Shown here: positions 20,737-28,656 of the stretch, piece by piece
Position numbering within the stretch: the stretch's first letter is position 1
Layout: each line of letters starts with the position of its first letter
Notes under the pieces: model-generated
Databases searched by the model: none
What the model was told of the DNA's origin: nothing
The model's input: only the letters and a program-made list of their open reading frames with translations
Position numbers and translations under genes: made by a program
Source of the DNA: a virus
Length of the DNA: 36,360 nt
Direction: 5' to 3' (one strand)
IMG/VR virus record: IMGVR_UViG_3300030110_000181
Coordinates: 1 to 36,360 of that record

Positions 20737-22701
20737 TTACCCTTCCATAGCAGCAGTTAAAGCAGGGTTATAACGCAATGGGTTAAGCACACGGTTTTGC
20801 ACTCTACGCATATCGCGCGCTTCTTGAGCCATAGCTATATCTGCATCTTTTTTGTATGAATCATACAAAGTTTGAATTTGCACAATATCGCGAGGAGCTA
20901 ACCCTTTAGGACCACTCAAACCTTGATCTTTTTGAAGTTCATCTAAATAAGCGCTTTGAGCCATATCAACAGCCTCTAAATCGCCAAGCACTTCGTAATT
21001 ATAAAGTGCTTCTAAATGAGTAAAGAAATCTGGATCAACCCCAGGATTCTTTCCACGGAAATTAGCCATAGTGCCCAATGGCGCAGCAAATTGTCCTTCG
21101 CCTTGCAAGACTTGTTGCTCCATCACATTGTTCAACAACGCTGTCTTAGCACCATCATTCAAACCACTCCACACAGAAACATCAATACCCAAAGTAGCTG
21201 CAACACTCGCATCATCTTTAGCTTTCAAAGCATTAGCAGCAGCTTTCGCAGACTCCTTCAAAGCTTCTCTCATCAAACTATTTTGACGAGCCGCAGCAGC
21301 TTGATTAGCAGAAAACTCTTGACCAGCAATACGTTCACTAGTTCTAAACTCTTGTCCAGCTTCACGTTCAGAAGTTTGGAATCCACGAGTTAAATCAGCT
21401 TGACCAGCTTGGAACGCTTGCGTATCTTCACGAACAAGTTGATCTGCCAACGCAGCAATCATTTGACTATCACGTTGATTAGAGAACTGTTCTTGACGCA
21501 TCATCTCATTAAGCAAAGCTTCAGTTTCGGCTTCATCCAAACTTGCCAACTGAGTACTTAAGTTTTCTTGCAACTGATTAGTTAAAGCAAACTCTTCGTC
21601 ACCCAAAGCCAACTCAGCTTCAGCAGCTAACTGCGCAGGAGCCGCAATACGCTCCGCCGCAGCCATATTCGCTACCTGATTCAAACGAGCCATCGCATCT
21701 TGCGACGACATTCCTTGAGAACGAGCCTGAGAACCCACAAGTTGAGCAACACGCTCAAACTCGTCAGTAAGAGCAGGACCAAGAGCCTCACGAGCCGCCG
21801 CCAAACTAGCTGTAGTGTCACCCACCAAACCAGTAGCACGACTAGCCACTTGCGCTGCAAGTGCTTCTTGTTGCGCAAGTCGATCCGCTTCAGTAGAAGC
21901 AATCTCGGCAGCTAAATCAGTTTCAACAGAACCAATCTGTGTCATACGACGAGCAACTGTTTGCGCTAAACGAGTAGCAGATTCAGCGTTTAATCCACGC
22001 AAATTAGCGGCACGATCAGCCATAAGCTGCGAAATCTCTGCCGTAAAATCACGAGTAGCAAGTTCACCATACAAATCACGTATGCCAGCGCCTACATCGG
22101 GTGCAGGAGATTCAATATCAGGAAATGGAGGAATTACAACACGAAAATCATCGTCAACAGGGGTTTCTACCACGGGAGTTGTTGTTACGGGAGTTGTTGT
22201 TACAGGAGTTGTTGTTACAGGAGTTGTTGTTACAGGAGTCGTTACTGTTGGTTTAGGAGTACCAACACCAAACTCTCTAGCAGCAAAATCCGCAGCTAAC
22301 CTTCTTGCATCAGCTTGCTGGCGTTGTAAATTTCTTTGCCCAGGATCTAACGTTTGAGCAACTTTTTTTATGTTTTCTTCAACTCGTGCCATTGGAGCAT
22401 TTGGACCACGCATTGCACTTGCTTGAGCAGGATTAACAGCATCAGGACTACGTTTAATTGTTGAACCTATTTGCCCTAAAGCTGCCAATCCTCCAACACC
22501 TGGAATAGCGCTAATAGCTGATCTAACAAGACGCTTAGCTATATCAGGAGCAACGTTCGCTAACTGATTGCCTTTAGTAGGACCAATCGCTGGCTGAGAA
22601 TAATCAACAAACCCACCTTGCGTACCCATTAACTGACTAGTTCTACCTATTGGGTCTATTCGTAAACCTTTTTGAAGTAAACGTTCAGCTTGAGTAGCCA
22701 T
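20737..22701 (-). CDS. Internal virion protein, coiled-coil with TTTPV repeats (654 aa)
   Basis: Starts at ATG 22701 sharing TAATG with the previous gene. Residues about 1-130 are globular; 145-180 are a low-complexity linker of five PVTTT units; 200-530 are Ala/Glu/Gln-rich long helices (LAAEIASTEADRLAQQEALA, FQTSEREAGQEFRTSERIAG), clearly coiled-coil; the C-terminus is mixed. There is no enzyme motif. Its place before the 2626-aa protein and after a small 137-aa helical protein mirrors the T7 gp14-gp15-gp16 order, so it is most likely the middle ejection protein of the internal core. Confidence 0.7.
   Translation of the reverse strand: MATQAERLLQKGLRIDPIGRTSQLMGTQGGFVDYSQPAIGPTKGNQLANVAPDIAKRLVRSAISAIPGVGGLAALGQIGSTIKRSPDAVNPAQASAMRGPNAPMARVEENIKKVAQTLDPGQRNLQRQQADARRLAADFAAREFGVGTPKPTVTTPVTTTPVTTTPVTTTPVTTTPVVETPVDDDFRVVIPPFPDIESPAPDVGAGIRDLYGELATRDFTAEISQLMADRAANLRGLNAESATRLAQTVARRMTQIGSVETDLAAEIASTEADRLAQQEALAAQVASRATGLVGDTTASLAAAREALGPALTDEFERVAQLVGSQARSQGMSSQDAMARLNQVANMAAAERIAAPAQLAAEAELALGDEEFALTNQLQENLSTQLASLDEAETEALLNEMMRQEQFSNQRDSQMIAALADQLVREDTQAFQAGQADLTRGFQTSEREAGQEFRTSERIAGQEFSANQAAAARQNSLMREALKESAKAAANALKAKDDASVAATLGIDVSVWSGLNDGAKTALLNNVMEQQVLQGEGQFAAPLGTMANFRGKNPGVDPDFFTHLEALYNYEVLGDLEAVDMAQSAYLDELQKDQGLSGPKGLAPRDIVQIQTLYDSYKKDADIAMAQEARDMRRVQNRVLNPLRYNPALTAAMEG
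22172..22246 (-). repeat. 15-bp coding tandem repeat (five units)
   Basis: Five units of ACRGGAGTTGTTGTT on the plus strand (the last one diverged), encoding repeated TTTPV on the minus strand in the 654-aa internal protein. A flexible, possibly surface-exposed linker is the likely product. Units 1-2 and 3-4 are identical pairs, pointing to recent slippage. Confidence 0.8.
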
Positions 22702-23114
22702 TACATTAACCCTCCGACCGTTTGCGCAACAGCAAACCGACGCAACGCATTAGCAATCTGATCCTCAATCTGAGAACCATACAACTGCTCCTCCAACAAA
22801 TTACGTTGCTGATCCAACTGCCTACGAGCCTCCTCAGTCTGAGCAGCCACACCAAAACGAGCCAACTCAGCCTCACCCGCAGCAATCTCCTGCGCACGTT
22901 TATACTGCCCAGAATCAATCATCCCACGACGATTAAAAACCCCAGGCAAACTACGAGCAGCACGACCAATCTGCTGCTCAACATTAAACTGATTCATCGC
23001 ATCAGAACGACCAATACGCTCAGACGCACGCTGAATATCGCTAAGACCATAACCGTATTCACGGGTCTGACGACCCAGCGAACTGGCCCGATCTCCAAAA
23101 CCCGCATAAGCCAT
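22701..23114 (-). CDS. Small internal virion protein, helical (137 aa)
   Basis: Starts ATG 23114, overlapping the previous stop (TAATG). The whole chain reads as amphipathic helix: YGLSDIQRASERIGRSDAMN, NVEQQIGRAARSLPGVFNRR, then EEARRQLDQQRNLLEEQLYG and IANALRRFAVAQTVGGLM. The GMIDSGQYKRA motif is common in short proteins that lie just before large internal proteins of podoviruses. Likely the smallest member of the ejection-protein trio (analogous in place to T7 gp14). Confidence 0.7.
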   Translation of the reverse strand: MAYAGFGDRASSLGRQTREYGYGLSDIQRASERIGRSDAMNQFNVEQQIGRAARSLPGVFNRRGMIDSGQYKRAQEIAAGEAELARFGVAAQTEEARRQLDQQRNLLEEQLYGSQIEDQIANALRRFAVAQTVGGLM

Positions 23115-23284
23115 TAGCTAAACACCTGTCCAGTCAACACAATCTGAGCCGACTGCGTGTTCAATGTAAGCGCCAAAGCACCACTCGTACCACCGCCCTG
23201 CAAAGGAGCGGTAGTAGTCACAGCAGAAATATCGCCAGTAGAAACCTGATCGACACGTTGCGCTATCCGTTTAATACCTGACAT
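23114..23284 (-). CDS. Short tail/fibre-associated protein (56 aa)
   Basis: Found by reading the gap between 23114 and 23287. ATG 23284 to TAA 23114 codes for a product starting MSGIKRIAQRVDQVSTGD, with a beta-like, Thr/Ser-rich C-terminal half (SGALALTLNTQSAQIVLTGQ) ending in VFS. The stop shares TAATG with the next gene and the start is 2 nt after the previous stop, so it is part of the coupled chain. The end QVFS is also the last four residues of the fibre protein at 25554-26069. A short tail appendage or fibre cap protein is likely. Confidence 0.65.
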   Translation of the reverse strand: MSGIKRIAQRVDQVSTGDISAVTTTAPLQGGGTSGALALTLNTQSAQIVLTGQVFS

Positions 23285-23286
23285 AA

Positions 23287-23577
23287 TTACGCCTCACCGA
23301 AGTAAGTAATATGAATATCCGAATCAGCCGAAACACGAATAAATTTGACAGTAGCCAAATCCCATTCGTACACATCGACAACAGAATAAGGGTTCAAGTA
23401 ATGCCCGACAGATGCTGTGGGGGTACCCCACCGCATCCGCACCGCTTCTGCGCCATTAGTAATCATGGCTGCAACTGAACCTGCTGGAACTGTTAAACCT
23501 ACGGCAGTATTAGAAACAGTTAAAGCTTGATCGCTTATGCTTTTTCCGTAGCCTGCCGCTGCCCTAGAAATACCCAT
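23287..23577 (-). CDS. Small tail-associated beta protein (96 aa)
   Basis: ATG 23577 follows the previous stop by one base. The sequence (KSISDQALTVSNTAVGLTVP, AAMITNGAEAVRMRWG, ATVKFIRVSADSDIHITYF) has the alternating pattern of a small jelly-roll or beta-sandwich, typical of short head or tail decoration proteins: TVSNTAVGLTVP..A..A...NGAEAVRMRWGTPTAS..G. Such proteins are common near tail fibre genes in aquatic phages. No enzymatic motif. Confidence 0.65.
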   Translation of the reverse strand: MGISRAAAGYGKSISDQALTVSNTAVGLTVPAGSVAAMITNGAEAVRMRWGTPTASVGHYLNPYSVVDVYEWDLATVKFIRVSADSDIHITYFGEA

Positions 23578-23578
23578 T

Positions 23579-23845
23579 TTAACTCCAAAGTCCTAGTCGG
23601 ACTGCTTCAAGATCGTTCTGTAACACTGTAATCGCAGCAGCATTCGCTGATGCAGAACCAGAAGTAGCGCTTACAGTTGACTCGGCAGATGTGGCAATTG
23701 CCATAGCTCCCGAAGCGACTGCACGAATATCGCTATCCGTATCGCTAATAGCTTCAATTTTTTGAGACAGTTTCCTTAATTCATACTCTAAAGAAACATT
23801 GTTCTGTCCCAGAAATTTGTGCGTGGGGCGATACGTAACAGCCAT
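23579..23845 (-). CDS. Small coiled-coil tail-fibre-region protein (88 aa)
   Basis: Start shares TAATG with the previous gene. A short N-terminal part (YRPTHKFLGQNNVSLEYELR) is followed by a heptad-like, Ala/Ser-rich helix (IRAVASGAMAIATSAESTVS, SGSASANAAAITVLQNDLEA), which would trimerise. Likely a fibre chaperone or a short fibre part between the gp53-like protein and the small beta protein. Function not known. Confidence 0.6.
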   Translation of the reverse strand: MAVTYRPTHKFLGQNNVSLEYELRKLSQKIEAISDTDSDIRAVASGAMAIATSAESTVSATSGSASANAAAITVLQNDLEAVRLGLWS

Positions 23846-24207
23846 TACGCTTCAACCCATCCAACAGATTCTTCATCCCAAAAGTAATCTTTGCCATCAT
23901 CGGGATATGGTGTCGGCGCTGTCCAGTTATGGTTTTCGTCAAGAACCCACGACGGATATAGCTGGGGAGCTATAAACACATCAGCATCAGGGTCGTAAGT
24001 AAAACCTTTACCTGCAAATTGTTTTCTAAACTTGTTGTCTTGGGCGTTGTAAGAAGCTTGAACCCAATTACCACCTAACAAATTTTCACAAAAAGCTGCA
24101 CCAATACTTTCAACTTCAACACCGTTTTCGTCAACAGTATCTTCGTTACCAACAACAATGACTCTAAGAACTACGTTGTTTTCATCAATTTCTGCAAAAT
24201 GAGCCAC
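23845..24207 (-). CDS. gp53-like tail fibre / baseplate-associated protein (120 aa)
   Basis: Uses a GTG start at 24207 with AGGAG upstream. The pattern MAHFAEIDENNVVLRVIVV, GNEDTVDENGVEVESIGAAF, CENLLGGNWVQASYN, FRKQFAGKGFTYD..DVFI.P.LYPSW matches short proteins widely seen in marine and freshwater phages and usually listed as tail fibre or gp53-like. It is a small beta-rich domain rich in Trp, probably attached to the tail or fibre tip. It supports an aquatic origin for this phage. Confidence 0.75.
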   Translation of the reverse strand: MAHFAEIDENNVVLRVIVVGNEDTVDENGVEVESIGAAFCENLLGGNWVQASYNAQDNKFRKQFAGKGFTYDPDADVFIAPQLYPSWVLDENHNWTAPTPYPDDGKDYFWDEESVGWVEA

Positions 24208-24215
24208 AACTTCTC

Positions 24216-25175
24216 CTAAGCCACATAGGGGTAACGGATAATGACTTTTCCTGAACCACCAAGGCCACCGCCTTCTGCCGCAATGTATTCTCTTACGCCA
24301 CCGCCACCTCCACCAGTGTTTGCAGTTCCATTAGTGTTAGAAGGTGAAACGTAGTAGGAGCCTTTACCTCCACCACCAGCGCCTCCAGCAGCAAGGGCGT
24401 TACCTGAGCCTGCTGAACCACCACCTCCGCCACCGCCGTAAGTTGTGCCAAGGGATTTCCAATCAATTCCAGCGCCACCTACACCACCAGAACCACCACC
24501 AGTAAGACCCACTGCGCCAGCGCCACCTCCACCACCGCCAGCGTTAAACGTTGTTGCGTTGCCACCAGCAGAACCCTGCCCAGCAGGCGTTGGAGATGCA
24601 CCATTACCAAGCATAGGGCCAGAGTTTCTCATTCCTCCGCCACCGCCTGAACCACCACCAAAACCAGCGGGGTTAGCGTAAGAGCCACCGCCGCCACCAC
24701 CATTAGAAGTAGTGGCATACGTAGCAACAGATGAATCTCCACCTGCTTGACCTGGGTAGCCTCCGTTGGGGCTTGTGCCTCCAGCACCAATAACTACTGC
24801 GTATGTCCCTGCATCAATAGTTGTTTCATCTACTTGAAGCATTCCGCCTGCGCCGCCTCCGCCGCCGCAACCCATGCCAGAACCCCCAGCACTCCAGCCG
24901 CCAGCGCCGCCGCCAGCGCCTCCAGACAAACACATAATGTCAACAAGATCACCGCCAACAGTAACAACAAAGTTGCTTGAAGAATTAAATGTGTGATAGC
25001 GGTATCCACCAGCATCACTAACCGTGCCACCTGTTGCTTCTATCTGACCACCAAACAAAGCCCCGTTAAGCCACGTAGACACTTGAGTGCTTGGATGCCC
25101 CTTCGGGGTGTCCGAGCGCCCTTTCCAATTAGAAACAGCCGATGATGGGTTAGTTCTGTCCTGTCGGAACGACAT
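24216..25175 (-). CDS. Glycine-rich tail fibre adhesin (319 aa)
   Basis: ATG 25175 follows GGAGGG; a TTG one codon earlier is possible. Residues 1-50 are a polar attachment part (MSFRQDRTNPSSAVSNWKG). From about 70 the chain is dominated by Gly runs (GGGGGG repeated many times with Ser, Ala, Asn, Pro), ending GSGKVIIRYPYVA. Such polyglycine sandwich domains with a final GxxKVIIRY strand form receptor-binding tips and vary to change host range. The DNA is strongly biased to CC/CCG repeats on the plus strand, a possible recombination hot spot. It is the best candidate for the receptor-binding protein. Confidence 0.8.
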   Translation of the reverse strand: MSFRQDRTNPSSAVSNWKGRSDTPKGHPSTQVSTWLNGALFGGQIEATGGTVSDAGGYRYHTFNSSSNFVVTVGGDLVDIMCLSGGAGGGAGGWSAGGSGMGCGGGGGAGGMLQVDETTIDAGTYAVVIGAGGTSPNGGYPGQAGGDSSVATYATTSNGGGGGGSYANPAGFGGGSGGGGGMRNSGPMLGNGASPTPAGQGSAGGNATTFNAGGGGGGAGAVGLTGGGSGGVGGAGIDWKSLGTTYGGGGGGGSAGSGNALAAGGAGGGGKGSYYVSPSNTNGTANTGGGGGGVREYIAAEGGGLGGSGKVIIRYPYVA

Positions 25176-25187
25176 CAAGCCCTCCGA

Positions 25188-25544
25188 TTATGCAGTTATG
25201 CGGTTTACGTAACCGTTTAAGTTAATTGCATCCCCAGCAGCAGCAAACGCTTTTACTACTAAACTGTTCTGTAAGAGAAGCCCAGGAATAATAAGTGTCA
25301 TTCCTGAATCAGCAGCAATTTCAAGCTCAATTAAATCGTCTTGATCTGTAGTGCCACCAAACTCAATAGTAAGAACACGAGCGGTAGCAGTTGTGTTAGT
25401 CGCATACAACCAGATCTCATCCAAATTAGATGTACCTGAAGTCGCTGTATGTACGGTCACAGATGCGCCCGTGCTAGTTCCTGTTACAGAAATGTTCTTT
25501 CCGTTTGTGCTTCCCGAAAGAAGATGTTTTGAATATGTCGCCAT
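25188..25544 (-). CDS. Small beta-rich tail/fibre protein (118 aa)
   Basis: ATG 25544. The product (MATYSKHLLSGSTNGKNISV, TGTSTGASVTVHTATSGTSN, LDEIWLYATNTTATARVLTI, DLIELEIAADSGMTLIIPGL) has the pattern of a small beta-sandwich protein often found beside fibre genes, with the FGG..DQ.D turn and a LIIPGLLL strand. It probably forms part of the tail or a decoration on it. It lies between two fibre genes and is separated from each by about 10 bp. Confidence 0.65.
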   Translation of the reverse strand: MATYSKHLLSGSTNGKNISVTGTSTGASVTVHTATSGTSNLDEIWLYATNTTATARVLTIEFGGTTDQDDLIELEIAADSGMTLIIPGLLLQNSLVVKAFAAAGDAINLNGYVNRITA

Positions 25545-25553
25545 ATCTGTCCC

Positions 25554-26069
25554 TTAGCTAAAGACCTGATTAGAAATAATGTTATCCGATGTACCGTTTA
25601 CAGACGTGGGTATATCACTAGTAAGAGCAACTGTCCCAGTCGCATTAGGCAAAGTAAGCGTCCTGTCAGCAGTCGGATCAGTCACCGTGATAGTCGTTTC
25701 GTAGCCATTGCCAGTAGTAGCACCCGTCAAAAGTATCGGGCTAGCACCCTGATACGTAACAGCACCAGTAAAAGTACCACCAGCAAGCGGCATCTTTGTC
25801 GCATCTGCTGGAGCAGAAGCCCACTTAACACCTGTTGCTTCACCCGAAGCAGCAGTCAACACATAATCGTTCGTGCCAACAGCTAACCGAGACACAGCGT
25901 CAGCGCTGGTCGCAACAATAAGGTCACCTTTTGCGTCAACAATGTCTTTTTGTACAACACCAGGAGTGGTGTTTACAAAAGTTTCAATGTCCGTAAAGTT
26001 CTGGTTCATGTCGGCAGCAACAATCGTTGTTCCTGCCGTAAAGTCGTTTAGAGGTCCAAGAGTTGCCAT
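25554..26069 (-). CDS. Tail fibre protein (171 aa)
   Basis: ATG 26069 directly follows the previous stop. The N-terminus FTAGTTIVAADMNQNFTDIE is the standard attachment motif of phage fibres, then KGDLIVATSADAVSRLAVGTNDYVL and TKMPLAGGTFTGAVTYQG and DRTLTLPNATGTVALTS, all typical fibre repeats. It ends VFS, as does the 56-aa product at 23114-23284. A shaft or adaptor part of the short tail fibres. Confidence 0.85.
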   Translation of the reverse strand: MATLGPLNDFTAGTTIVAADMNQNFTDIETFVNTTPGVVQKDIVDAKGDLIVATSADAVSRLAVGTNDYVLTAASGEATGVKWASAPADATKMPLAGGTFTGAVTYQGASPILLTGATTGNGYETTITVTDPTADRTLTLPNATGTVALTSDIPTSVNGTSDNIISNQVFS

Positions 26070-27647
26070 TTAACGCAGTCTCCTTGGCGTATATGTGAAC
26101 GCCAGCGCATTGATTTCCCAATGGAAATTATTAGTAGGTCCGCTGACTTTCATACTTACACTCCGTCCTGTCCCAAGTGTAGGCAAGTTTTTGACATCAG
26201 CGGTGAGATCACGACCAATAGCATCCCATTTAGCAAGATAAGCAGAATCAGCACCCGCATCATCCCACTTAGCTGTATCCCAACGAGAAGCAGACGTTTT
26301 ACCTGTCACACTCACACTGAAACTAGACGTTTGCGTAGATTTGTCGTAATCCTTAAAAATATTTATAGGCAACGTAATTGTTTCTTCAGCAGAAACAACA
26401 GCCCTTGGACGACCCCAACGTTTCTTAACAATGGGGTCTTTTCCTGTTACCCAACGAGTAACGAAGTATGAATCAATATGTGTTTCTGTGCTTGACGTGT
26501 AACGATCAGCGTCACGTTTTTGTTCATCTTCAACATCAACCACAGAACCTGTATTTGCTACACAACCAGCAAACACTGTAGGCGTACTATTTGGTGGCCG
26601 ATACGAAAACAATGGGCCAGCATCAATATCTGTAGCTACCCATGCACCACCCTGACCCAACGAAGGATCATAAATATAAGTGCGACGAGTTGTTGCCGCA
26701 CCATCTGTGTAATCAAGAGAAACGTAAAGCTTGTTGTTACCCCACGCTATTTGTGGAGCAGAACCAAAAGTAATTTGCTGATTATCTATAGCTGGCTGCA
26801 ATTTGCTAAACAGCCACGTAAAACTTTGACCGTCGTAAACGTATATGCCTTCTTGTGCGTGCCAAAAAAATGTTCCAACTGGAGTATTTACAGGCGACGA
26901 CAGTTCCACTGCCCCAACGTCGTTACTTAACGTAACAACTTGAAACGAATCAGAATCAAAACCAAATATCGCATACACGCTATTTGTTTTGAAAACTATT
27001 AAACGATCACTAGCAGCAACCAGACCAGTTATCTGGTCGCCGTGTTCACCAACATCTATGTCTACGTAATCTTCCGCTGACCATGTTTCTGGAGTGTTTG
27101 TGTTTGACCATCTGACTCTGGAACGGTAACCCGTTCCTGATTCGTAAGTGTTCGCCACCCATGCAAAGTTGTTCCAGAAAGCAATGTATTGGGCTTGCGG
27201 CATGTTGCCGCTTGCCCCAAAAGCGGTTCCGAGATCCGCAGCCGTTGACCCATCCCACTTGAAAGACGGCTTGTCATAACTAACGCCATAAGAAACATTG
27301 TTCATTGTCATCCCGTAAACACGGGAGCCATCTGTCCTTGCTGTTATTCCTGTTAAATCCGTAAAATTGCCCACCGCCGAATGAGCCACTTTTGTTCCAT
27401 AATTAACCAATAACTGGTTAGTTCCAGAATCAGTATGAAACCCCCACATGCCTTTAACGTCAGCGCTTAAGGCTGTGGTGTTTCGGCGGTCAACACCGTC
27501 ACGCATTCTTATACCACCACGAGGGTCAACAGTTACGTTGAGCATGTCGGGTGATTCGTTGTCTGCAAGGTTGAACTGATCGCTTCTAAGGTTCAATCCA
27601 CCTGAAAACGATTCCAGTACTTCAAGAGAAAATCCTTGACGAGCCAT
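26070..27647 (-). CDS. Tail nozzle / stabilisation protein, P22 gp10 or T7 gp12-like (525 aa)
   Basis: Large beta protein beginning FSLEVLESFSGGLNLRSDQF with the NESPDMLNVTVDPRGGIRMRDG motif that opens many podovirus nozzle proteins (the residues LRxDxxxLxxxESPDxxNVxxD..G.RxRxG). Repeated blades such as RLIVFKTNSVYAIFG and GIYVYDGQSFTWL suggest a beta-propeller. It would sit at the tail end after the adaptor (27654-28376) and hold the fibres. The gene order adaptor, nozzle, fibres is standard. Confidence 0.75.
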   Translation of the reverse strand: MARQGFSLEVLESFSGGLNLRSDQFNLADNESPDMLNVTVDPRGGIRMRDGVDRRNTTALSADVKGMWGFHTDSGTNQLLVNYGTKVAHSAVGNFTDLTGITARTDGSRVYGMTMNNVSYGVSYDKPSFKWDGSTAADLGTAFGASGNMPQAQYIAFWNNFAWVANTYESGTGYRSRVRWSNTNTPETWSAEDYVDIDVGEHGDQITGLVAASDRLIVFKTNSVYAIFGFDSDSFQVVTLSNDVGAVELSSPVNTPVGTFFWHAQEGIYVYDGQSFTWLFSKLQPAIDNQQITFGSAPQIAWGNNKLYVSLDYTDGAATTRRTYIYDPSLGQGGAWVATDIDAGPLFSYRPPNSTPTVFAGCVANTGSVVDVEDEQKRDADRYTSSTETHIDSYFVTRWVTGKDPIVKKRWGRPRAVVSAEETITLPINIFKDYDKSTQTSSFSVSVTGKTSASRWDTAKWDDAGADSAYLAKWDAIGRDLTADVKNLPTLGTGRSVSMKVSGPTNNFHWEINALAFTYTPRRLR

Positions 27648-27653
27648 CAGGGA

Positions 27654-28376
27654 TTACCAGACCACTCCGCCAGTATTGGCGTACCTCAACCTTCCCATAC
27701 CCGCAGCGTAAAGAGTTGAACTTCGGCTATTCGCAATCATAGGTTGCGGAGCAGGAGTGTCAGCGTAGCGACGGGCAAGGTTGTCAAGTTGTGAAGTAAA
27801 CAACGCCATGTATTGGTTACCCATTGTTGGATCTTCCTGCTGGAAATACGCAGCCGAAATAGCGTACGTAGCCAAAACCGCATGAAACGGATCAGGTAAA
27901 TCAGGAGAAGAACCACTAGAACTACCTAACCCAAACGCAGTTGGGTTACGTATAGCTCTCACATAAATAGTTTCTGCACTATCAGGAACAGGGTAAAGAC
28001 GCAGAGTGTCGTTCCAAAAACTCCACTCCCACGGTGAACCTGAAGGCAAAGAGTTTAAGGGATAATCAAAATCTGCGCTATCTGAACCAATGTATTGCAA
28101 CACATGGTCATCGTTACGAACCGCAAGAACGTCACGTATACCCTGACTTACAGCGTCAGGAGCACCAGCGAGAGTTGCGATTGTGTAATCCTTGGTCCCA
28201 TTAACAGTATTAAACGTTGTTCGTACTTCAAAAAACGGCCAACGTTTTTCACTGTAAACAATCAGATCAAATCCTTGACCAATCATCGTATCTAACGTCG
28301 TATCGTCAATATCAGTTGAATCAATATCAACAACGCTACGTACTTGAGTACGAATCTGAGCAAGAGTTAAAGCCAT
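27654..28376 (-). CDS. Head-tail adaptor / tail tubular protein A-like (240 aa)
   Basis: Begins MALTLAQIRTQVRSVVDIDS and continues DDTTLDTMIGQGFDLIVYSE, a helical pattern of podovirus adaptor proteins (gp4 of P22 or gp11 of T7). The central KRWPFFEV and WEWSFWNDTLRLYPVPDSAE parts and the C-terminal FHAVLATYAISAAYFQQEDP fit this group. It would form the ring under the portal. Start shares TGATG with the previous gene. Confidence 0.75.
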   Translation of the reverse strand: MALTLAQIRTQVRSVVDIDSTDIDDTTLDTMIGQGFDLIVYSEKRWPFFEVRTTFNTVNGTKDYTIATLAGAPDAVSQGIRDVLAVRNDDHVLQYIGSDSADFDYPLNSLPSGSPWEWSFWNDTLRLYPVPDSAETIYVRAIRNPTAFGLGSSSGSSPDLPDPFHAVLATYAISAAYFQQEDPTMGNQYMALFTSQLDNLARRYADTPAPQPMIANSRSSTLYAAGMGRLRYANTGGVVW

Positions 28377-28636
28377 CAGGTAGCCGCCGATTGTCTAGTG
28401 TGACCAATGCAGAGATCCGACCCGCCGACTGGGCGTGCTTTGCACGCTGTACCCGCACGGGTCGTTGCAGAGCAAGCTGCAACGGAAGCAACTTCGGTTT
28501 CTTCAACAAACTCAGTGACACCTGGCATGGGTCGTGCCCCTGCCGTTTGTCCAGGTGCGTAATGACCTGGACGAGTGCCAGTTGAACCTGCGGGCCTTGA
28601 GTCCCGACTGTAAACCAAAGCTACTTCACGTTGCAT
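28376..28636 (-). CDS. Small protein with zinc-finger-like Cys/His module (86 aa)
   Basis: GGAGCGAG precedes ATG 28636. The N-terminal half is Pro/Gly-rich and probably disordered (SRPAGSTGTRPGHYAPGQTA). The C-terminal third is CSATTRAGTACKARPVGGSD then LCIGHT: Cys, Cys, Cys, His in the same spacing as the modules in the early HNH protein (DGTPCKSPVIAKGTCFKHY). It lies between capsid and adaptor genes. A virion or neck-associated zinc protein is likely; role unknown. Confidence 0.65.
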   Translation of the reverse strand: MQREVALVYSRDSRPAGSTGTRPGHYAPGQTAGARPMPGVTEFVEETEVASVAACSATTRAGTACKARPVGGSDLCIGHTRQSAAT

Positions 28637-28656
28637 ACTCGCTCCACTACTTATTG

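Noticed and set aside
22172-22246. Short tandem repeats resembling a CRISPR array
   Set aside because: Units are 15 bp, directly adjacent without spacers, and encode an in-frame PVTTT repeat.
24216-25175. Pro/Ala-rich plus-strand frames (for example 24445-24681) in the glycine-rich region
   Set aside because: They are the complement of Gly codons in the fibre gene on the minus strand and have no start signals.
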